A DNA stretch of 64,000 nt from positions 186,001 through 250,000 of the forward strand of contig JAHLKG010000010.1 of NCBI GenBank assembly GCA_025526995.1, written 5' to 3'. Shown piece by piece: positions 48,612 through 59,900 of this stretch (position 1 is the stretch's first letter; each line of letters starts with the position of its first letter). This stretch comes from Powellomyces hirtus. Its lineage: Eukaryota > Chytridiomycota > Chytridiomycetes > Spizellomycetales > Powellomycetaceae. The position numbers and the translations under genes are program-made. The notes beneath the pieces were generated by a model, which saw nothing but the letters and a program-made list of their open reading frames with translations, did no database searches and was not told the origin of the DNA.

Positions 48612-50223
48612 ATGAGCGCAGAGAAAAATATGCACAAACCCACAGCGCTCCCCCCATTGTCCAGACATGCCTCGACGTCAAGCACACTGTCACGGTCCTC
48701 ACCGGCACCGTTATCGGCTCGGTCAGGGTCCTCCCTTTCGATGCAGAGTACCACCACTCTACTTGCGACGGGTGGGCGGACGTCACCTGTACCTCGAGCA
48801 CGTAGCGTCGCCGAGCAAAGACCAGTGCGATCAGGGGGCAGCATCTCTCTGCAGGAAACCGATCGTCGCGGTGATGACCACCGATCAGCTTCAGCTGCGT
48901 CACTAACGCCTTCAAACTCGACGGTTACAACGCGGCGAATGTCCAAAAGGCCGTCGGTTGCGGACCAGCTACAACGTGTCGAGTCAAAGGCCAGCCACAC
49001 CACGCGCGAGTCCTCTCAAAATGGCAAAAGTGCGGCAAGGGACGTTGATACCAAGCGACCGGCGGGGTTCATTGACTACACCCTCATCTGTGCCAGAAAC
49101 GTTTTGGATCGGACCCACATGTCCGACAAAGAAATGTACGCAACAGACCCATTCTTTTCTCCGCAGAATTGGGGGAATTTTTTCAAACTATGCCACAGCT
49201 GACCAGAAAATATCACCCAGTCTACATGCAACACGCATCCTAACCCATCTCCGTCTCGACCGAGCCGCTCTCACCAGCATGCAGCACCTGGATGGGTTCT
49301 CCAACATCACCCACCTGTATCTTCAGCACGTAAGGAAAGAGAGCACATTCTTTGAGTTGGGGTGAATGATTGTATCCCCGTCCCTTGGTGACCGAACTGC
49401 AGATGTTTTTTTTTGCGCACTAGAATGCCATCACCCGCATCGAGGGCCTCGAGTACCTCCCCGCTCTCCGGTTCCTGATTCTGTCCAACAACCACATCTC
49501 GCGGCTGGAAGGGCTGTCCGAGTGCTGGAACTTGCGGCTGCTGGATGTGTCGCGGAATGTGATACAGAGCGTGGGGACGGGTAAGGAGGAGCGGGGGTCC
49601 ATGAAACTCTCGATCTGCGCATTTTCCTGCACTTTTCATTAAACGCGTTGGTTTTGTCGTGGGCAGCCACCCTGCCCCCACATCTCATCTACCTCCTACT
49701 GGCCGCCAACCCCTGCGCCCACCTCCCTGAATACAGACTGGAGCTGATCCAGCGCGTGCCGGATGTGGAGGAAATTGATGAGGTGGCAGTGACGCAACAG
49801 GAGCGCGAGCTTGCGCGGACATTGGCGGGGAGGTATGGAAGAGCTGATCCCGTCGTGCACTGATATCTTTCACCCAACGCGACGCGAAAAACCAAAATGC
49901 TAGAAATCATAGGGTCCGAGATGCCCCGTTACGGAAGCAAGAGGCTCCTCAGCCAGTTTCAGAATATGCGCTTGATGCTGATTCCATCGACGCTGCGACC
50001 TTGCCGAATGAGCAAGAATGCGAGGACCAGTATGACGCGGCTTTACAAGGCATCATACATCGATCGCGGCAACGGCAAGCAGAGGTAAGACTATGGAAGC
50101 CTCTGCAACACTTTTGGAAGAGACATACTTTTTTTTGACCTTGCTTGCCATTAGACTGCAGATCAGCTGTACCTGAACCACCTTCATCAATTCAAAACGT
50201 CTCTCCTCTCACATGGTCGCTGA
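48612..50223 (+). CDS. LRRC46-like leucine-rich repeat protein
   Basis: Exons are 48612-49135, 49167-49329, 49424-49580, 49667-49832, 49913-50084 and 50155-50223, phases consistent. An S/T/R-rich N-terminus of ~150 residues precedes five or six SDS22-class repeats. These include THLRLDRAALTSMQHLDGFS, ITHLYLQHNAITRIEGLEYL, ALRFLILSNNHISRLEGLSE, NLRLLDVSRNVIQSVGT and LPPHLIYLLLAANPC. An LRR cap follows (YRLELIQRVPDVEEIDEVAV). The tail is acidic then helical and ends TSLLSHGR. Repeat order and cap resemble LRRC46, a sperm-flagellum and axoneme protein of animals. SDS22-class LRRs are shared by many ciliary proteins, so orthology is likely but not proven. Confidence 0.75.
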
Positions 50224-50348
50224 CGCGCACGATATGGGTCCAAGGATGCATGTAACTATATTCGTAAATGAGGAATATACAAAACGGACGCCTCAACCAC
50301 GAGTATAATGTCAAACAGTATTGATGGTTCCTCGTAAAAATCCCTGGT

Positions 50349-51617
50349 CTACCGCAACGGGCGACCGCGGGGCATGCGCCGATGACTCTTCCACATGGCA
50401 AAAGTCGAGAATAAAGACAGACCATACCTTGACAAACAAGCCAATTGAGTGACTGAAAAGAGTGATTGTTGATTTGCGGGGGGGTATGGCTTACCATGTG
50501 ATGGCATACTGGATATGGGTATTTCGGAAGTTGATGTGTGCATTGCGGGGAATCGGAAACTCGTCCCCAGAGTTTGCAGCGTTGATCGCGGAATCTGCCG
50601 AACACGCTTTGGTCAGCTTTCGTCCTAAGCGTCACACATCCGAAATAACAAACACGTGTGTATCCCACCTCCGATCATCTCAATAAGGAGCGGCCGGGCG
50701 CCAGAATGCTCAGTCATGGCCGCCATATCTAGCCAGTACCATTCGTTCTTTTCTGCAAGACATTTGTATGTGAGCATTTCGCCTTGCATGATGCGCATCA
50801 AAGGGTCGGTTACCTGGCCTATTCTCCACGACCCTCAGCATGCTACTCTATAGGTTCAACTTATCAGCACAAGGCCAACTCATCGCAGCGTGTCTCTAAT
50901 ACGGTACCTTTTCTGCCGTTCGCATCAACCCCTCGATCTTGACTGGGCCTTCAATAAGCCCGCCCTTGCGCTTGCTCTGATCCCGCAGGCTGCGCGGTAT
51001 CCACCCTCGGTTTACGAGAATAATCCTACCCTCATCCGACCGCTGGAAGGGAGTGATGACATAGAATCCCACTGCCGATCCGCCTCCAATAAGCCCGCCC
51101 CCTTGCTGCTCTTGGTCATTTCGCGTCCGGGGCCCAAGCAGCATCTCCTTGTCATGCAAAAACGCTCCCGTGACGTGAACGCGACGATATTCATCTGCTA
51201 TGTTTGATACCAGTCTACCTCCATGCTCATCAATATACACAACAGGGGTAAGCGGTGCGAGATGCCGTGCTCACCCGTCGGTAGCTGGCAGTGGGACAGG
51301 GTCCAGATGCATCCGTTGGTCGGCCTTCTCAATAAGATCCAGCTTCCATTGCAGTCGGTACACTTGCCAGCACCCTAATCCGAATGTGCCTATAGGGACA
51401 GCCCAGAGCCAGCCTCCAAGCGCTGAGGACATTGGCGAAGATCCATTCCCGGAATACTCCGCGCTAGTGGAAGCATGACGAAGGCTTCCCCGCTTGATAG
51501 CGAGAGGTCTTGTTATCCGGACCGCTGTAAGATAATTCAGGACTTATGATCTGCCCGTGGAACATAGACTCGGATATTCAACGAACCTTGCCAAAGTGAT
51601 CTTATTCCCCAGTTCAT
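50349..51617 (-). CDS. SURF1: SURF1/Shy1 cytochrome c oxidase assembly factor
   Basis: Inner-membrane protein needed for heme a insertion and COX1 maturation. Exons are 51617-51587 (31 nt, MNWGIRSLWQ), 51534-51275, 51214-50908 and three further exons to the stop at 50349. The N-terminus continues AVRITRPLAIKRGSLRHAST, an arginine-rich presequence. The first membrane helix is GGWLWAVPIGTFGLGCWQVY, followed by RLQWKLDLIEKAD, the family GxWQxxRxxWK motif. Further blocks are EYRRVHVTGAFLHDKEMLLG, ILVNRGWIPRSLRD, NEWYWLDMAAMTEHSGARPL and RNAHINFRNTHMQYAITWYG, then the second helix with a basic end. All catalogue motifs of SURF1 are present. Confidence 0.93.
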
Positions 51618-51847
51618 TCTCGGATGCTGTTAATCGCGGATACGTACTGTCAAAAGCGCGAACGGAACATTTATGGGAGGTCACGTGCCTGGCATTGACA
51701 GTATACTGCGCCTCACGTCTAATTCCGAAGCAGGGCACATCCAACTTGAGTGCACTTTTGATTGAGGAATCAGGGGATCACTTGATCATCTGCTCACCAT
51801 CTGATTGAATTATGGGTGGGACATAATGAGCATATTGCTAGACTTCA

Positions 51848-52272
51848 TTAAGATGCATCATCCCCGATTTCCTCCATATCTCGGCTTGTGACTGGAGAGA
51901 GAAATTTCTTAAGCATGCGCGCTGTCAGCTCAGGTGGACAGTCAGAAGCCGGAGACATTTCATGGTAACTTCCGGTTCCGAGCCACAAATAGACGTCCAG
52001 GTATCGATACTTGTGAAGAAAAAGAACAACTACTGTATAGGGACCTTGCGCCGCTTGATGGCTGTGTGATGTCACCTGAGAGTGTCGTTGTTGGCTGAGT
52101 TGCAACTTTACAAGTTTGGACTGCGCAGTTGGTGACTCACGAGAATTGGCGCGCGTTTAAGACCCGCGCATTCACACAAGCCACGAGGTCATGTGACTCA
52201 TACCGTGCTCTCAAGTTCCGAATTGACAGCTTTCCGTGTGAAGTTCCCTTGGTTTTCGCCAGATCTTCCCAT
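51848..52272 (-). CDS. small uncharacterised protein (91 residues, three exons)
   Basis: Exons 52272-52204, 52120-52076 and 52009-51848 all end in phase 0 with GT-AG introns of 83 and 66 bases, the window's usual size. The second intron has a long pyrimidine tract before its acceptor. The product starts MGRSGENQGNFTRKAVNSEL, passes through SKLVKLQLSQQRHSQ and YRYLDVYLWLG, and ends SPVTSRDMEEIGDDAS. I recognise no family. The basic N-terminus could be a mitochondrial targeting sequence, but this is a guess. Its start codon is only about 180 bases from the divergently transcribed RhoGEF. Confidence 0.45.
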
Positions 52273-52448
52273 ATTTACCACCCGGCCATTACTTCAGTCT
52301 CAGCTTACACCTTGGAGAAGAGTCGGCCCAACCTCTCGGCCACATTGAACCACGCTGTCTGGAGCTCCCGCCATCTGCTCTCTTCGTGTGTTCTGGAGCT
52401 CCCATTGACCGACCAAAGTTGCGCCACTAACTAGACAAGGGTCGGCCA

Positions 52449-55400
52449 ATGGCAGAACCTGCGGTCCGGGGACGCAGTTTAGGGAAGAAAGCATCGTCCC
52501 CGTCTGCGAGGAAGTCGGAAATCTTGCAAATGCCTTCCGTCGATGTTGGAGAGACAGGGTAAGTTTTCTCTTCGCAGGCCGACTGCGCTTTTCCGGAATT
52601 GACGAACACCTATTGCTCAGGACCAGCGAAAGGCCGAAACGAGCACGTTCAGCATACCTATCTGATGAAATACTACTTCGCGAAAGCTATGGTGGGATCG
52701 AAGCGAAGCGGAACTCATACCTCGCACCACCCCGCCCTGCGACATTCGCGGCGCGCTCCTCCCGTCACCGATCCAACCGACTGTCAACCGTCGCGCCTGC
52801 TCCCGTAGGGGATTCTGGCTTGCAAGCCGTCTTCTTCCATGGCGCTGGTCCGTTTAAATCGATGCCCGAGCTGGACAGCCCTGTTGGGGACACTTCGACT
52901 ATGAACGACAATATGCTGAGCAGAGTGAACTCTTTCCAAACGAGTTTCTCATCCGAGGATGTTCTCTTCACAACCGCCAGCCATCGTACGAGCGTTGCTG
53001 ATATGAGTGGATGCACAGATGCTATGGACACTTCAGTCAACCTCATGACTTCACCTGGCGCCTCGAACAACGGGGACAGCAACCCTTCGACTCCTACTCT
53101 TTCGCATACAGCCTCGTCGGAAAGTCTCCCAGGTTCCAGCAAACGCGCCAAAATTGCGAATGAGATACTCCAGAGTGAACGCAGATATGTCGACAGTTTA
53201 CTTCAGCTGCGAAAGGTGAGGGGTTTACCTGCTGTAACGTTGTACATAGGACAGACCGCTCATCTTCTGTCACAACTTAGTCGTTTTTTGAGCCATTAAT
53301 GACTGTTGTCGGCACGGCGTCAGAGGTTATACCCAAAAAGACTATCCAGAGCATCTTCAGCGAACTGCGAGGCCTCATTAATGTCAATACTGAGCTACGG
53401 AAGCAACTGGAGAGTCGACTGGATGAACAGCCATGGAATTCAACCAACGGTTGCATTGGAGATATATTCTTGAATTTGGTGAGTGACATCTGTTTTCTAC
53501 ATAGCTTGAAGAGCGATAGTAACCACTTGCAGGCCCCATATTTGAAAATGTATTCATCATACGTGAAAAATTTCAACAATGCGTTGTCACTGCTCACTGA
53601 GAATGTGGCGAAGGTTCCAGCACTTGCTCAGTTCATCGCGGTAGGTTCTTTTGAAAGAGATCGAGATCTGAGAAAATGAGCTTACTCCTTGTCAACAGAG
53701 GCAAAATGCCGATCCGGAACTCAAAGGCCTCCCTCTTGAGTCTTTCTTGATTTTGCCAGTTCAGCGAATTCCTCGGTATGTCCGATTTTGCTGTCGAACT
53801 GATCTCATTGATTCTAACTCTCACCTCATCATATAGTTACAAGCTGCTACTCGAAGTAGGTCCCTCTTTTCTAAATCATAATTAAGAACAGAAATATTTA
53901 ATGTATGCTTTCATAGGATCTTCTCAAGAATACGGACTCCGAACATCCGGATCATCTGACCTTGAAAAAGTCACTAGAGCGAATTGCTGAAGGTAGAGTG
54001 GCGCTCCTTGATACTGTCACTAACTGTTGGCTAATTGGATTTGCAGTGGCCGTCTTTGTCAACGAAACTATCCGAGAGCACGAAATGATGCAAGAACTTG
54101 TTGAAGTTCAGCGGTCCCTGTATGGCATGGATGAGGATCTTGTCTCGCCTGGTCGACGATTGATCAAACGGGGAAGGGTGCAGAAGGTGGGTTTCGAAGT
54201 AAATCTCTGGTGTCATGACACGTTCTTAGACGTTAGTTCAGATATCCCGCCGACGGCATCACACTCGATACTTGATTTTGCTATCGGATTTCCTGATCTA
54301 CGCAAGGTGAGATGCCGTGCATCCCCTCTCCATTCTTGATCTCACACCTAACTACCAAGTCTTTGTGCAGTCCGAGCATGCTGGAGGACCACTACACATT
54401 TCACCGGAAGCTTGATCTGGAATTATGCGAAGTGGTTGACGTACCGGACACGAAAGACATGGAACACATCTTCCAGATTGTCAGTCCAGAAAAGTCATTT
54501 GCCATGTATGCAGGTACGTAAGGGTCGGCAATACATCAAACGAGTTCCTTTCTTTCATTTTCTAATGCCGCCGACCGCATCCCTGTGCAGACTCAGCTAA
54601 AGAGAAACAGAAGTGGATACATGACATTGACACCGCTGCCCGCGAGCTACGGACAAACCGGTCTACTCTCCGAAACGGTTAGTATATGGTTCAGCAGTTG
54701 TCGAGTTCACATTTGATTGACTCTGATTTTCAGAAGGAGGAGAGGAATGGTCTTCATGGCAAAAGCGAAGGAAGATGCACAATTACAGTGCGCCAGTCTG
54801 GGTATGGACCTTGTTGGTAAACATCTTCGGTCAACAGACCGCTGACAAGAAATCCTTCCCATAGATGCCGGACGACAGCACCAATTGCTGTATGTTGTGC
54901 TCTCAAGAGTTTACCATGATAAAACGAAAGGTACGATTGCATCCTGCAGGGTTCAGGGCTCATCTCAGCGAGCCAGTAGGCTTATTGAATCTCCTCCAGC
55001 ACCACTGCAGAGCGTGTGGAAAGATTGTGTGCTATGCCTGTTCAGACAAGGTATGAATGCCTGCCAACGTGCGCGTATTCCTTTATTTGACAATTAGAGA
55101 TTAGCTGACAAGAACTTGTACCTCGTTCCTCCATAGCACTTTCTGATCCCGGGTCTGCATAAGGACACTCCGGCGCGAGCGTGTGATCCGTGCTATGAGC
55201 GCATTTCTCGCGAGGGCAAGCTTCAAGTTGTCTCACAAACTCAGTCGATGCTGTTGGCGCGCAGATCATTTGACATCCCGAAGTCGACCGCCCCACTATT
55301 GCCACTCCAACAACCGCAATCATCATCGGGTCAGAATCTGAGACCTCCATCCCGACGAGTTAGGCCTGTGTCTATGGCACCGCAGCTATGGAGCACGTTC

Positions 55401-55858
55401 GCCAAGAAATTTCTTGACGAAGGGGTCACTCGGCGAACGTACGCGCCTTCCGCTGGAAATGGTCGTCGGGATTCCATGCTAGGGACGCACTCTGCCTGCT
55501 CATTATGCCATGCCACGTTTTCCTGGATGAAATGGAAGGTAAGCCATCCCGTCAGAGACACTGTAATGTAATCGCGTGTCTCTCATCTAAGGGATTTTTT
55601 ATCTGATTCCTATAGTATAATTGCAAGACATGCGGTCGTGTCGGTAAGTCTCCGCTTTGTAGGCATAGGCAGGGTTTCGTCACTGATGCCATGCTTTCTC
55701 GTCACACAGTCTGCGCAAGTTGTACCCCGAAAACCGGACAATACGATACTTGCGATCCATGTCATCGAGGTGTCGACCCAGAGGATATTATTGTAGATCC
55801 AGAAGGTGGCGGATGGAGCGCCTCCCCTGCCATGATGGAAGTTGACGGCGCCCCCTAA
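52449..55858 (+). CDS. FGD-type Rho guanine-nucleotide exchange factor with two FYVE-like fingers
   Basis: Exchange factor for Cdc42/Rho targeted to membranes. About 16 exons, starting 52449-52558 (MAEPAVRGRSLGKKASSPSA) and 52621-53215. A disordered S/T-rich N-terminus of ~230 residues leads to a DH domain: ANEILQSERRYVDSLLQL, FFEPLMTVVG, LPLESFLILPVQRIPRYKLL. A PH domain follows with RRRHHTRYLILLSDFLIYAS, FQIVSPEKSFAMYA and the closing helix KQKWIHDIDTAARELR. Next is a FYVE finger, CCMLCSQEF ... HHCRACGKIVCYAC. After a linker comes a second FYVE-like finger, CSLCHATFSWMKWKYNCKTC and VCASCTPK ... CDPCHRG, which lacks the basic RRHHCR patch. It ends MMEVDGAP. Human FGD proteins are DH-PH-FYVE-PH; here the last PH is replaced by a second finger. 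Confidence 0.88.
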
Positions 55859-56290
55859 TAGGACAGTTATCCCCCGAGTCACCACGCATTTCATAAAATC
55901 ACCCCTCATGTAAATAGTGAACCGTAGATAGTTAATCATCCGCTTTCGTAAAAGTACTGAATGTTAAAGTGCGCGACGCGTGTCAGCGCGATTTTTGCAA
56001 ACTCCGCTACGTCCCTCGGCCTCCACAATCAGACTTTCTTTGCCATATCGATACCCCAAAATAGGCTTTTGAGGCGCTAGCTGCCTAATTAACCTTTGTA
56101 GCATTTCGGGAGCAAAGTTCCGCTATTTATCCGTGGTCAGAATAAAGAACAGAGGCCTTTTTTTGGGTACACTCTTTTTTTCCATACTTCATTGCGACTT
56201 TGGTCCTCCGGAATTTACCAGGACTCTAAACATCTTCCGGACATAGCAACACCTTTTTCTTTCGGACATATCGATACCAATTTTTTCCAA
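55859..56290. other. intergenic stretch between the RhoGEF and the MDH1B-like gene
   Basis: About 430 bases, both neighbours on the plus strand, so it holds a terminator region and the MDH1B-like promoter. AT-rich near 56160-56190; nothing else recognised. Confidence 0.45.
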
Positions 56291-56840
56291 ATGGCCCACT
56301 TTGTGATTGCCGGAAAGGCGAATGACCCCGAATATGCCAAAGTAAGCTGCCGTCCCATCAGCGTTACCTTTCCTTTTTTCTTCTGCGGAAGTCTAGCTAA
56401 AGCCCTGCCTCGTCCTCAGGCAGAGATGCTAGCCCACCACCTGCGCACGAATCTGCCCGATTTCCATATTGAGCTGATCCCCAAGCATCCTTCTCAGTGG
56501 GAAGAGTACGTCCGCAACACGTACACCCAAAAGCGGTGGAGCGAGCGCATGGCCCGCGACCGGACGTACAAAGACCCGGCGCGGTTGCAACAGATGATTT
56601 GGCGCAAAAGCGGAGAGTTGATTGGGGATACTGGAGATTTCTTGAAAATGGTAGGATGCGAGACAAAGAAGGTGGGGGGGGGGGGGGGGGGAAGGTAGTG
56701 GAAAGAAACTGATGTGCCGGGGTTTTGTATTTTTTGGGTCATAGATGAAAGAAACGTACAATGAGGAACTAAACCTGTCGGATGACCTCCTGAACGACAT
56801 CAGTAAAGAAACGATGGCAAGCCTTGTGGGCAAGTCATGA
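56291..56840 (+). CDS. stand-alone MDH1B N-terminal-domain protein
   Basis: Exons are 56291-56341, 56420-56650 and 56745-56840, phases consistent, giving ~125 residues. It starts MAHFVIAGKANDPEYAK, then AEMLAHHLRTNLPDFHIELI, QWEEYVRNTYTQKRWSERMA, MIWRKSGELIGDTGDFLKM and MKETYNEELNLSDDLLNDIS, ending ASLVGKS. This tracks the glutaredoxin-like N-terminal domain of MDH1B (M-A-K-F-V-L-A-G-R-A-x-C-P-Y-Y-A-K; L-P-D-F; P-x-x-W-E; I-I-W-R-E-L; G-G-Y-N-E-F-L) as I recall it. The malate dehydrogenase domain that follows in animals is absent; the frame stops cleanly. The CPYY position reads NDPEYA, so any redox Cys is lost. MDH1B is a ciliary protein, fitting the neighbourhood. Confidence 0.8.
56674..56691 (+). 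repeat. G18 homopolymer in the second intron of the MDH1B-like gene
   Basis: Eighteen consecutive G a few bases after the donor; the longest homopolymer I see in the window. Confidence 0.85.
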
Positions 56841-56956
56841 TTCGCGATGGCAAGGCGAGGGTTTAGCGTAGAATATAGCTGACATTGTAGAAGATGTAGA
56901 GATTGAGACAAAGGAAAGCGGCAAGTGCCCGCAGGATCTTAAAACAGAGTTTCTAT

Positions 56957-59900
56957 TTAACCCTCGAGCTTGGTGTAGCTCGGGGGGTTCCACTTCCACT
57001 TTAGCAGCTTTAATACATAAAGAGGTAGACTGCTGACGGCGGTTATAACTGCCGTTTTCCACACAAATGTTGTTGTTAGAATAAAGGTCAAATCTATACA
57101 GTTGAAAGACAGGATTAAGTACAAGCCAGAGCGGTGAGGTATAGAAAGCAAATGACCTACCAAAGTCCGTTTTTAGAATCCACATGGAAGATATATACAA
57201 CGCGACGGTGATAACCTCAGAATAAACCATGTATGGATGCCTAATTCGTATTCTCGTTAGTGGCTGACCTGATACTCCGCGGTGTGTCTGGAACATACCA
57301 CGTGTTGATTTCGAGGGCAACCATCAGAAGCTCATTGAAGATTAGAGCAGTAAATGAGATGGACACGATGTTCACAAATTCGTCCTCGAATAGCCATGTG
57401 GCGAGCATCATGATAGCACCACCTACGAACAAAGGCGATAATCTATTGTTAAGCAATGTGTGACACTGAGAGAGCGTGCCAATAATGAGTTAACCTTGGT
57501 AGACGCTGATGGTAAGCCATATGAAGAAGGTTTTGAATGACAGCGAACGGCCCTTCATTCACCCAAGAAGGTAAGTATTTGAAACAACGGACAGTGATGC
57601 GATGTCCTTGTGTGGTACCTTTCTCAGTTCCTTGTAGAGTTCGGGGTAAAGCAGCGCGGTATCCTCGCTCACGTCCCGATCCAGCACCAACGAGAATACA
57701 GGTGCCATTGTAAACACTGTCGCATACCCCACAAGCAGCATACCCTGATATTTTCAAGGATGAGTGGAACGCAACAACAACAAGTTCAGAAGATGTGAAG
57801 GAAGAGAAACATACCTGATACAATGCGATTGGCGCAAAGTAAAAGATGGACGAGAAGACAGCCTGCATGACGGAAATGATCAAGCCACGATGTATCACAA
57901 ACTGGCTCAACTTTGCCGAACGCTTGTCTGAGTAGGGCGCAGACTGATGAGCAGGTTATCAGCTTATCGACTGTCCGTGAAGAACTCACAGCTGTTTCGT
58001 CCATGCCACAGCAGCAGTCGCGTCAGATGGCTGAATTGTATGACAGAGAAATCTGCAGCCAAGGACGCTTGCTTTCCCTCCTTTCCGACAATGCCGACCC
58101 CGACGTGGGCTGCTTGAATCATGGAGACATCATTTCCTCCGTCCCCAATAGCACAGGTACGTTGACCAGTATGCTTCTTGATGAGAGAAGTGATTTCGGC
58201 TTTTTGTGTCGGTGAACAGCGACAGCAAACTACCGCCGGAAGGCGAATGGCCATCTCGATAAACTCTATGCGATGTCGGTCCAGATACGTCTTATCAAGA
58301 TCTGGTTTAGAGGGACACGTCATTACATGGGCTAACATGAGGACGCTACCTGCAAAGATTCTCCATCGATTACGAGGCAGCAGTCAGTTTTGCCTTGTAG
58401 ACTGCTCAACTCCTCCATCGCCTGCAATGAATTGGTCACTAGTGGGAGCATAAAGTTTAGAATGTCAAATCGAGTGATGGAGTTGAGCAATAAGCTCCTA
58501 TTGCCCAAACCTTTCGCAATTTGATAGATCGTTTGATTTCGAGAAACAAGCTTGGTGGACACCGCAATACAAGTGGCAGTCTCAATCTTGTCGCCTATCC
58601 AATGTCATCGTTTACGGTGTGCACAGCACATCACAATCAACCACGGCTCAACATACCTGTCAGCATCCATATATGTAGCCCGGCATTTCGCAGTAATTCC
58701 AAGGTCGTTCTGACATCATCCTTGAAAAGTATAGAGTTCGGCCATTCGCCCATCTGCTTTAAGACTTCACACTCACGTACCTGAAGCTTGTCCTCGACTC
58801 CAGTGACGCCCAATAGCTCCAAGTCACATTCTAATGTTTCGGAAATGACTTTTTGCATGGCAGCGTTTCTGTCGCTAACGCTTATCTTTGCTTCGTTATA
58901 TCTACAATCGTTTTTGTCAGCATCGCTAGAATCGGTGAACAGACCAACGAGCTATCTTCCTACCGGCGTTTGAAATCTTTGAGCGCATCGTCAGTGAGAC
59001 GTTTCTTTCCAATGACTAGTGTTCTAAGTCCCTCCCTAGCCATATTTCCACACTCTTCGTCCAACCAGTCATTGTACTGAACGATTTTGCTCATAATGGT
59101 ATCTGCGCCCTTCTGATAAAAGAAGACTTCCCCTGTGCTAGTGTCCTTGACGATGATGCCCATCCTCTTTGTTTCGGAAGTGAAAGGGAAGACCTCTAAG
59201 ATCTGAAAATCGAGCATCTGATCGTCTGCCGCTCGTATTCTGATATTCTGTCGGTCCCGGAAGTACAGCGCTAGGCCGACTGACTCTGTCCATTTCACAA
59301 TGGCCACCTCGTCCGGAGAGGATGCTTGATATGTGATTTCTCCGTCATCAGAAATCACAGGAGTGACATTGTGGCATAAAGCTAGCGCTTGCACAATATC
59401 TCGGACACGGGATGCGATGTCACGGGCGCGTTTGTACCGGAAGGCAGGTTCTGAACCTTCAGGGAAGCGTCAGACAGGAACGTGGCAGAGAGCTGGGATA
59501 ATTGTTACCTTGGCGGGAACTATACGCGGAGCGTAAATGCTCCCTCACATCATCCATGGACTCTCCACCATATGACATTGTCCCCATATGGAGTTTTTTC
59601 AACTCCATATCTGATGCGAGTGCTCAGCGTCCATACTCATAAGTGAACATTGGTGCCGCATGTCTCACCATTTTTGGTAAGAGTCCCCGTTTTGTCTGTG
59701 AGAAGATATCCAATGCGGCCGAGTTCCTCTGGTATTGTGCTTGTCCGCACCAGAGTCTCGGGTATGTTTTCATCGCGCATGATCTGTTGTGAATACACAG
59801 TTTTGCCCATATCCAAATTAACTCTTAGACTGTTTGCATGTCAGTTACGAGGTGATGACCATGGTCCGAACATCAATGCGCAACTACTGACCTGATAGGT

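Noticed and set aside
52613..53299. ATG-less long frame treated as a separate gene from the RhoGEF
   Set aside because: It is exon 2 of the RhoGEF, joined in phase to 52449-52558 and leading directly into the DH domain.
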